A DNA stretch of 51,067 nt from Polyangiaceae bacterium (GTDB taxonomy: Bacteria; Myxococcota_A; Polyangia; Polyangiales; Polyangiaceae). The notes under the pieces are model-generated. The model made no database searches. It saw nothing but the letters and a program-made list of their open reading frames with translations, and was not told the DNA's origin. The stretch is from the NCBI GenBank assembly GCA_029261965.1, contig JAJDAH010000363.1, positions 1 to 51,067 on the forward strand, given 5' to 3'. Both the position numbers and the translations under genes were made by a program. Within the stretch, counting starts at the first letter, position 1, and each line of letters opens with the position of its first letter. Below are positions 8,948 through 15,478 of this stretch, piece after piece.

Positions 8948-9940
8948 ATGGTTTCGGTAGACGAATGGCCGAGCTTCGCCCGCGTCCCTGAAGAGGACGT
9001 GCTCCCGCTTTCCCGCCCCACGAGCCAAGAGCTCGCCCGCTTCATCTGGTGGGACGGCGAGCTCCGCGACGCCGAGTCGCAAAGCATTCACTATTACTCC
9101 AATGCCCTCCACTACGGCACCGCCGTGTTCGAAGGCATCCGCGTCTACCCCACCGACAAAGGCTCCGCGCTCTTTCGCCTGCGCGACCACGTCGAACGCA
9201 TGCACCGTTCGGCAAAACTCTACGGAATGGAAATCCCCTACGGAGTCGAAACCCTCATCAACGGCTGCCGAGAAGTCGTCCGTAAGAACGGAATCGGCCA
9301 CGGCTACCTCCGTCCGCTCGCCTACTTCGGCCGCGGCCCGATCGCCCTCAAACCCAAGCGCGAGTGCCAAGTGCGCTGCTTCATCGCCATTCGCGAGCTC
9401 GGGACCTTCCTCGGGGAAACAGCGCTGCACAACGGCATCCGCGTCACCATCTCCTCGTGGCGCAAGTTCCACCACACCATGGTCCCCACCATGGCAAAAG
9501 CCAGCGGCCACTACGCCAACAACGTGCTCGCCGCCCACGAAGCGCTCGACCGCGGATACGACGACGCCATTCTCCTCAACCACGACGGCACCGTCGCCAG
9601 CGCGACCGGAGAGAACATCTTCTTCGTCCGCGACGGCACGCTCTACACCAACGACGAGAGCTCCTCGATCGTCCCCGGCATCACCCGCGACTCCCTCCTT
9701 GTCATCGCCAAGGAAATCGACGTGCCCGTCTGCATCAAGTCCTTCACCCGCGAAGAGCTCCTCCGCGCCGACGAAGTTTTCCTCACCGGCACTGCCGCCG
9801 AAGTCACTCCGGTCCGCGAAATCGACGGCGTAGAGTTCAAAACCGGCAAAAAAACCTTCGGAGCGCTATTCCAAAGAGCCTACCTCCGAGCCGCCACGGG
9901 CAAAGACGAAGCCCACCTCCCCTGGCTAACCCCCGCCTAG
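8948..9940 (+). CDS. ilvE: Branched-chain amino acid aminotransferase
   Basis: PLP fold-type IV transaminase performing the last step of Leu, Ile and Val synthesis. Motifs: NALHYGTAVFEGIRVY near the N-terminus, the PLP lysine in MAKASGHYANNVLA, then TVASATGENIFFVRDG and the phosphate-binding segment around FLTGTAAEVTPVREIDG. The 330-residue length and ending fit IlvE. ATG 8948 has a CGAGGT ribosome site six bases upstream; the open frame to 8825 lacks one. It is separated from the leu-ilv operon by the opposite-strand esterase, so it must have its own promoter in the 152-base divergent gap (8796-8947). Confidence 0.94.
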   Translation: MVSVDEWPSFARVPEEDVLPLSRPTSQELARFIWWDGELRDAESQSIHYYSNALHYGTAVFEGIRVYPTDKGSALFRLRDHVERMHRSAKLYGMEIPYGVETLINGCREVVRKNGIGHGYLRPLAYFGRGPIALKPKRECQVRCFIAIRELGTFLGETALHNGIRVTISSWRKFHHTMVPTMAKASGHYANNVLAAHEALDRGYDDAILLNHDGTVASATGENIFFVRDGTLYTNDESSSIVPGITRDSLLVIAKEIDVPVCIKSFTREELLRADEVFLTGTAAEVTPVREIDGVEFKTGKKTFGALFQRAYLRAATGKDEAHLPWLTPA

Positions 9941-9966
9941 CCCCCCAACCCGCGATCGCGGTGCGC

Positions 9967-10022
9967 GATCGATCATCGGTCACGGATGATCGATCATCGA
10001 TCACGGATGATCGATCATCGAT
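9967..10022. repeat. 21-bp tandem repeat with hairpin units
   Basis: Units at 9967-9987 and 9988-10008 (differing at one base) plus a partial third at 10009-10022. Each junction contains an inverted repeat CGATCATC ... GATGATCG with a 7-base centre, so single strands could fold into consecutive hairpins. It lies between the end of ilvE and the GntR-family gene. Possible roles are termination of ilvE or an operator array: 21 bp is two helical turns, placing every unit on one DNA face. A 12-bp palindrome CCGCGATCGCGG lies just upstream (about 9951-9962). Confidence 0.8.
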
Positions 10023-10079
10023 GGTGGGCGCGGGGTGCTTTTTGCGCAACTGGGGGGGTGGGATGGCCGATTGGGGGGG

Positions 10080-10868
10080 ATGACTCGGACTCGGGCGTGT
10101 TTGCGGGAGAAGATTTTTTTGGAGTTGTTGGCGCGTATTCGGCAGGGGCGGTTGGCTCCGGGGGCGCGATTGCGGGTGGTGGACATTGCGCGCGAGTTCG
10201 AGGTGAGTGTTGCGCCGGTGAGGGAGGCACTCCGGGAGTTGGAAGTGCGGCGATTGGTCGTGACGCGGGCGTACGCCGAGTCGCGGGTGAGGCAGTTGAA
10301 TGAGGCAGAGCTTCAGGACACGAATTGGCTGAAGCACACGCTGGAGTCGCAAGCGGTGAGGTTGGGGGCGTGCTGGGGACGGCTGGAGGAGATGCGTCGG
10401 TGGCTCGATAGGATGCTCGAGGCCGCAGAGGTCGGGGATCGGGTGGGGTATTTGGCGATGAAGAACGAGTTTCACCGGTGTTTGGTGGGCTCGGCGTTTA
10501 GCGCAGCCATCGTGACGTATTGGGAACGGGTCGTGGACGAGCTTGGGCCGCTTCCGAAGGATCGGGCATTCGACACGAGGCAGATCCGAGTCGTTTACGG
10601 GCAAATCTGCGATGCCGTTGCGACGCGGCGGCCGGCCGAGCTCCGGCGGTTGCTCGAGGAGTTGCCGTTGTACTTCGAGCTCGCAAAGGCGAGCGAATCA
10701 AGTCGGGTGGCGGGCATGTGGCCACTGCCGACGGCGCAGGACTTGGACGCCCTGACGAAGGAACCGAAGGCGGTCCAAGCGCCGGCCGCAGGCGGGCACG
10801 ACGGCCTTTGGCGAACGGCAACAAAGGAGGATCTCGAGGCGCTGGCAAGGGATCCGCCCGACGATTAG
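10080..10868 (+). CDS. GntR family (FCD/FadR subfamily) transcriptional regulator
   Basis: DNA-binding regulator of about 262 residues. The N-terminal winged helix shows the GntR pattern: LREKIFLELLARIRQGRLAP, then LRVVDIAREFEVSVAPVREA with the recognition helix in SVAPVREALRELE. The rest is an all-helical FCD-type effector domain, with acidic and His residues (MKNEFHRCLVG) in the region that often binds a metal or organic acid. The tail (about the last 50 residues) is Lys/Ala/Gly-rich with repeated ATKEDLEAL-like words, probably disordered. ATG 10080 is preceded by a G run rather than a well-spaced ribosome site; a GTG at 10035 is the alternative. It probably controls the downstream 10913-15478 genes and may bind the repeats just upstream. 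Confidence 0.82.
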   Translation: MTRTRACLREKIFLELLARIRQGRLAPGARLRVVDIAREFEVSVAPVREALRELEVRRLVVTRAYAESRVRQLNEAELQDTNWLKHTLESQAVRLGACWGRLEEMRRWLDRMLEAAEVGDRVGYLAMKNEFHRCLVGSAFSAAIVTYWERVVDELGPLPKDRAFDTRQIRVVYGQICDAVATRRPAELRRLLEELPLYFELAKASESSRVAGMWPLPTAQDLDALTKEPKAVQAPAAGGHDGLWRTATKEDLEALARDPPDD

Positions 10869-10912
10869 CAGGCGGGATCGAGCGCGGCTTGATCTAGAGT
10901 GCGCGGAGGCCG

Positions 10913-11776
10913 ATGGCCCTGTGCAACATCTGCGAGAGAGACGCGCCTGTTCGGGAAAACGCGCGGGTACATTGCAACGTTCGAGCGTTCAAGAACGAGA
11001 CGTTTGGGGTTTGGCGATGTGAGGGGTGCGGAAGCATTCACGCGGAAGAGGACGTCGATCTTCCTCACTACTATGCGAAGTATCCGTTTCATGGGGATGC
11101 GACGCTCGATTGGCGACTGAAAGTCATGTATTCGGGGTTGCTCAAGCGCCTCGAGAAGGGCGGCGTTCGGCGTGAGCACCGCGTTTTGGACTATGGGTGC
11201 GGTGGGGGACACGTTCTCGAATTTTTGGGGGAGCGTGGATACGAGCAGGTCGTGGGGTTCGACGAGTATTCGGAGAAGTTCGGCGACCGGACGGTACTGG
11301 ACCAGCGCTATGATGTGGTGCTGTCGCAAGACGTCATCGAGCACGTGCCCGAGCCCTGGGAGTTGCTCCGACGATTCGACTCGTTGGTGAAGCCGGGGGG
11401 AATTTTGGCGATTGGGACACCCAATGCGACGGCGATCGATCTCGGCGCCGCGGAACGATTTCACCACACGCTGCACCAGCCGTATCACCGTCACATGTTG
11501 TCGGAGAAGGCGCTCTTGGAGAGCGGGAAGAAAATGGGCTGGGAGCTCGTTCGCTACTATCCGACGATGTACATCAACACGCTCTTCCCGTTCGTGAATC
11601 ACCGCTTCGTGGCTCACTATTTTTCGTGTTTCGATGACACGCTCGACATCGGCTTCGAGCCCCCGCGAGTGAACAGCTGGAAGCTCTATTCCCCGATGAC
11701 GCTTTTCTGGGCGTTCTTCGGGTACTTCTTTGCTCCGAAGACCGACGTGATGGCGGTGTTCAGGAAGCCCGCTTGA
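10913..11776 (+). CDS. Class I SAM-dependent methyltransferase with N-terminal Zn-ribbon-like motif
   Basis: 287 residues. Two Cys-x2-Cys pairs (CNIC at 4-7 and CEGC near 38) suggest a small zinc ribbon, as in several sugar or small-molecule methyltransferases. The SAM fold follows: motif I VLDYGCGGGHVLEFLGERG, an acidic loop VVGFDEYSE, motif post-I/II DVVLSQDVIEHVPEPW and LVKPGGILAIGTPN. This is the Methyltransf_23 type. The C-terminal region has hydrophobic aromatic stretches (TLFWAFFGYFFAP). The substrate is unknown. A GGAGG precedes ATG 10913 at short spacing. It sits 44 bases after the GntR gene and 17 before the AtuA-like gene, so it is likely cotranscribed. Confidence 0.82.
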   Translation: MALCNICERDAPVRENARVHCNVRAFKNETFGVWRCEGCGSIHAEEDVDLPHYYAKYPFHGDATLDWRLKVMYSGLLKRLEKGGVRREHRVLDYGCGGGHVLEFLGERGYEQVVGFDEYSEKFGDRTVLDQRYDVVLSQDVIEHVPEPWELLRRFDSLVKPGGILAIGTPNATAIDLGAAERFHHTLHQPYHRHMLSEKALLESGKKMGWELVRYYPTMYINTLFPFVNHRFVAHYFSCFDDTLDIGFEPPRVNSWKLYSPMTLFWAFFGYFFAPKTDVMAVFRKPA

Positions 11777-11793
11777 AGCGGTAGGGTACTCAC

Positions 11794-13158
11794 GTGAAGA
11801 CCGTTCGAATTGCCGGGGCTTCTGGCTTCTGGGGCGACCGCAACGACGCGCTACTGGATCAGGTGACCGCCGGGCCAGTGGACATCGTGATGCTCGATTA
11901 TCTCGCCGAGGTGACGATGGCGATCCTGCGAAAGAAGATGCAGGACCGGCCGAGTTCGGGTTTTGCGACGGACTTCTTGAAAGCGCTCGATCCCGCACTG
12001 GAGTTGATCGTCGATCGCGGCATCCAGATCGTGACGAACGCGGGGGGCATGAATCCGCAAGCGTGTGCGGAGGCGGTTCTGGGAATCGCGGAGCGCAAGG
12101 GGATTCGAGGGCTCAAGGTAGGTTTGGTCACTGGGGACGATGTGTTCGGGAGCATCGACGGATTGCTCGAACGGGGGGTGGGGCTCGAGAACCTGGATAC
12201 GAAGGAACCGTTTTCCAAGATTCAGCCGCGGGTGCTCAGCGCCAACGCGTACTTGGGGTCAGATCCGATTGCCGATGCGCTGAAGCAGGGCGCACAGATC
12301 GTCGTCACTGGGCGATGCACCGACTCAGCGCTCGTGCTTGGTCCTTGCATCGAGAAGTTTGGTTGGAAGCCGGATGATTGGGATCGTCGGGCGGCGGGGG
12401 TCATCGCCGGGCACGTCATCGAATGCGGCGGGCAGGCGAGCGGAGGGAATTTTTCTGGAGGTTGGCAAGACGTTCCGAACCTCGAGAACCTGGGTTATCC
12501 GATCGTCGAGGTGGCCGAGAACGGCGAGTTCGAAGTGCAGAAGCACGAGTCACTGGGCGGGCGCATCACTCCAGCAGTGATTAAGGAGCAACTGATTTAC
12601 GAGATCGGGGATCCGAAATCGTATCTCACCCCGGACGTGACGGCGGACTTCACGAGCATCCAGCTGGAGGACCTGGGCAACAACCGGGTGCGGACCACCG
12701 GTATTCGCGGGCGACCACCGCCCGAACACCTCAAGGTATCGGTGACGTACGCCGACGGCTGGACGAATGTGGTCAGCATGACCTTCGTGTGGCCCCAGGC
12801 CCACGAGCGCGCCGAGCGAACCGTCGAGTTGGTTCTGGCGCGGTGCAAGAAGATGGGCATTCAAATCGACGACTATCATGCGGCCTTGATCGGAGCTTCG
12901 GGCGCCCACGGGCCGATGGCGCCCGCGCGCGATTCCGATGCCCCGGAAGTTCTGTTGCGGTTCGCGATGCGCGCCTCTGACCGCACGAGCGCCAAGCGAT
13001 TCTCTGCTGAGATGGCGCCGATGATGCTTGACGGTGTGCCCGGGGCCTGTCGAGGGCTGACTCCCGGTCGGAGCGAACCGACCCCGATGGTGAACCACTG
13101 GCCCACGCTGATCCCCCGAGATGCCGTCGAGCCGCAAGTAAGCGTGCTCGTTTCCTGA
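11794..13158 (+). CDS. AtuA-family protein, large domain (DUF1446)
   Basis: 454 residues matching the acyclic terpene utilisation AtuA / DUF1446 family. Recognisable segments are the opening VRIAGASGFWGDRNDALLDQ, VDIVMLDYLAEVTMAILRKK, IQIVTNAGGMNPQACAEAVL, VTGRCTDSALVLGPCIEKFGW and GHVIECGGQASGGNFSGGW. Its role in terpenoid (citronellol/geraniol) breakdown in Pseudomonas is genetically linked, but its chemistry is unsettled. In many homologues a ferredoxin-like domain is fused at the C-terminus; here that part is a separate gene two positions downstream (15137-15478). The GTG start follows a weak GGTAGGG site. No biotin carboxylase or other atu partners are in the window, so a terpene substrate should not be assumed. 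Confidence 0.86.
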   Translation: MKTVRIAGASGFWGDRNDALLDQVTAGPVDIVMLDYLAEVTMAILRKKMQDRPSSGFATDFLKALDPALELIVDRGIQIVTNAGGMNPQACAEAVLGIAERKGIRGLKVGLVTGDDVFGSIDGLLERGVGLENLDTKEPFSKIQPRVLSANAYLGSDPIADALKQGAQIVVTGRCTDSALVLGPCIEKFGWKPDDWDRRAAGVIAGHVIECGGQASGGNFSGGWQDVPNLENLGYPIVEVAENGEFEVQKHESLGGRITPAVIKEQLIYEIGDPKSYLTPDVTADFTSIQLEDLGNNRVRTTGIRGRPPPEHLKVSVTYADGWTNVVSMTFVWPQAHERAERTVELVLARCKKMGIQIDDYHAALIGASGAHGPMAPARDSDAPEVLLRFAMRASDRTSAKRFSAEMAPMMLDGVPGACRGLTPGRSEPTPMVNHWPTLIPRDAVEPQVSVLVS

Positions 13159-13166
13159 GGTAATGG

Positions 13167-15140
13167 ATGTCGATCGTAAAAATAGTGAAGATCGATCCCC
13201 TTGAGTTCATCCGCGACTCGAAAAGCATCGGTAGCCTGTGCGCAGACAAGCTCGCGCGGGCGCGCGCAATTCGAGAGGAAATCAAGGCATGCTCGAACGA
13301 AGATGCCCTCAGCTACGAGAAGGTGCTCGGGCGCTTCGACGACATGGTGTTCGAAGTCGGCCTGGCCAGCGGAATGACTGGCCTGATGGCGGTCGCCCAC
13401 GACGACGTCGGTGCTCGCAACACCGCCAAGGACTGCCAAAAGAAAATCGACGAATTCTACACGGACTTGATGCTCGACGCCGAGCTGGCACGGGTGATTT
13501 TTTCGTTCGATGACAGCAAACCGAAGCTCGATTCGACGAGGCAGCGATTGCTCCGTGATCTCGTTCGCGACTTTCGACGAAACGGTCTCGACCTTCCAGC
13601 CGACAAACAGACGCGACTTCGCGCGATCAACCAGCAGCTGACCAAGCTCGAGCTCGACTTCGAGACCAATCTTTCCGAAGCCACGCTAGCGATCGAAGTC
13701 GACGCATCGAAGCTCGGTGGTCTGCCCGAATCCTTTCTCGCATCGCACCCAGCGGGCGACGACGGCAAGGTGCGGATCACCACCGACTATCCCGACTATT
13801 TCCCCGTGGCAACCTACTGCGACGACCGTGACGTCGCGTTCGAGCTCGCCCGACTCTTCAACAATCGAGCCGCGGACGAGAATGTTCCGATTCTCGAAAG
13901 GGTGCTCGTGCTCCGACACGAAAAGGCTCGATTACTCGGGTACGAAACCTGGGCGGACTACGCGGTCGAGCCGCGGATGGCAAAAACACCCAGCGAGGTG
14001 AAAAAGTTCCTCACCGATGCCAGCCAGCGGGTGCGCGAGCCAGCCAAGCGGGAATACGCGGAGTTTGCCGAAGAGCATGCCCGACACGGCGGAGATCCGT
14101 CGAAGCGGCTGCCGCTTCAGGACCGCCTGTACCTGCAGCAACTGCTCGGTAAGCGGAAGTATGGCTTCGACTCGAAAGTGCTATCGGAATACTTCGAAGT
14201 AGAAAGTGTGCTCTCCGGGCTCTTGCAGATCGTGAGCACGCTGTACACGGTCGAGATCCGAACGAACACGACCGCTCCGAATTGGAACGATGACGTGCGA
14301 GTCATCGATCTATTCGAGCACGACAGCTTCGTTGGCCGTGTCTATCTCGACTTGTACCCGCGAGAGGGCAAGTTCAAGCACGCGGCCATGTTCAGCTTGC
14401 GTGCGGGCAAGCGCCTCCCGAATGGGGACTATGTCGAGCCGATCGCAGCGCTCGTGACAAACTTTCCGAAACCCGGGGACACGGCGGCGCTACTCACGCA
14501 CGAACAAGTCACGACGCTCTTCCACGAGTTCGGTCACACGTTGCACCACGTGCTCAGCAAGGAGGAGCTCACGAGCTACTCGGGCACGAGCACCGTGCGG
14601 GACTTCGTCGAAACACCGTCGCAGATGTTCGAAGAGTGGGCCTGGAAGCGTGAGACCCTCGACGTTTTTGCCAAGCATCACGAGACCGGGAAGACGATCC
14701 CCGATGATTTGTTTCGAGCGATGACGGCGGCACGTTCGTTCGGGCGAGCGCTCGGCACCGAGCGGCAGATCGCGCTGAGCCTTCTCGATTTCGAATACCA
14801 CTCGAAAACCCCGCCGATGGACACGGACGCGGTGCTCACCGAAATCATGGAAGCGGCCCAGAGCTTCGCTCCGCTACCGGATACGCACTTCCAGGCCACT
14901 TTCGGTCACTTGATGGGGTACGACGCCGCGTACTACGGCTACCAGTGGGCGTTGGCCATCGCGCGTGACGTGCTCACCCGATTCGAAGCCGAGGGGTACA
15001 TGAACCCAGAGACCGCAGCGAGCTGGCGACAAACGGTGTTGGCCCGGGGCGCTGGCGCCGACGAAAGCGCGCTCGTTCGGGAGTTCCTCGGTCGGGATTG
15101 GAATCTCGACGCTTACTCGGAGTTTCTCGCAGGCCAATGA
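13167..15140 (+). CDS. M3 family zinc oligopeptidase
   Basis: 657-residue metallopeptidase of the thimet oligopeptidase/Dcp type (M3A), predicted cytoplasmic since no signal peptide is seen. The zinc motif HEFGHTLHH is at about residue 453, with the third ligand expected in DFVETPSQMFEEWAW, 25-30 residues on as in the family. Other conserved parts are GRVYLDLYPREGKFKHAA and YDAAYYGYQWALAIARD. It probably trims short peptides. ATG 13167 lies eight bases after the AtuA stop, with GAGG in between. Its stop overlaps the next gene's start (ATGA). Placement between the two parts of an AtuA protein is odd. Confidence 0.92.
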   Translation: MSIVKIVKIDPLEFIRDSKSIGSLCADKLARARAIREEIKACSNEDALSYEKVLGRFDDMVFEVGLASGMTGLMAVAHDDVGARNTAKDCQKKIDEFYTDLMLDAELARVIFSFDDSKPKLDSTRQRLLRDLVRDFRRNGLDLPADKQTRLRAINQQLTKLELDFETNLSEATLAIEVDASKLGGLPESFLASHPAGDDGKVRITTDYPDYFPVATYCDDRDVAFELARLFNNRAADENVPILERVLVLRHEKARLLGYETWADYAVEPRMAKTPSEVKKFLTDASQRVREPAKREYAEFAEEHARHGGDPSKRLPLQDRLYLQQLLGKRKYGFDSKVLSEYFEVESVLSGLLQIVSTLYTVEIRTNTTAPNWNDDVRVIDLFEHDSFVGRVYLDLYPREGKFKHAAMFSLRAGKRLPNGDYVEPIAALVTNFPKPGDTAALLTHEQVTTLFHEFGHTLHHVLSKEELTSYSGTSTVRDFVETPSQMFEEWAWKRETLDVFAKHHETGKTIPDDLFRAMTAARSFGRALGTERQIALSLLDFEYHSKTPPMDTDAVLTEIMEAAQSFAPLPDTHFQATFGHLMGYDAAYYGYQWALAIARDVLTRFEAEGYMNPETAASWRQTVLARGAGADESALVREFLGRDWNLDAYSEFLAGQ

Positions 15141-15478
15141 AAACGAAGCTCTACAATTTGGCCCACAGCCGTGCCGGCGACAAAGGCGACGTCTGCAACA
15201 TCGGACTCATCGCGCGGAAACCAGAGTTCTACCCGTTGCTCGTGAAGGAAGTGACGGCGGAGCGCGTCAAGAATCTTTTCGGGGAGTGGTGTCGAGGCAA
15301 CGTCGAGAGATTCGAGCTTCCGAATCTCGAAGCCATGAACTTTCTGTTGCACGGCGCCCTCGGTGGCGGAGCGCTCGCCTCCCTCCGGCTCGATCCCCAA
15401 GGGAAAACCTACGGCTATGCCCTGCTCCGAATGGAGATCGACGTGCCCGACGACCTCGTATTCGAGCAGCTGGTCTAG
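15137..15478 (+). CDS. AtuA-type ferredoxin-like small domain protein
   Basis: 113 residues. The sequence LYNLAHSRAGDKGDVCNIGLI is the hallmark of the domain normally fused to the C-terminus of AtuA/DUF1446 proteins or encoded just after them; the end LHGALGGGALASLRLD also fits. It likely pairs with the 11794-13158 product as a split enzyme. ATG 15137 overlaps the peptidase stop by four bases (ATGA), implying translational coupling. Its stop abuts, with no gap, the stop of the convergent DyP gene. Confidence 0.82.
   Translation: MKTKLYNLAHSRAGDKGDVCNIGLIARKPEFYPLLVKEVTAERVKNLFGEWCRGNVERFELPNLEAMNFLLHGALGGGALASLRLDPQGKTYGYALLRMEIDVPDDLVFEQLV

Noticed and set aside
9967-10022. CRISPR array
   Set aside because: The units are directly adjacent with no spacers and no cas genes are nearby.
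9950-10035. Replication origin at the skew flip
   Set aside because: No DnaA-box cluster, dnaA, gyrB or other origin neighbour is seen, and the skew change looks local.
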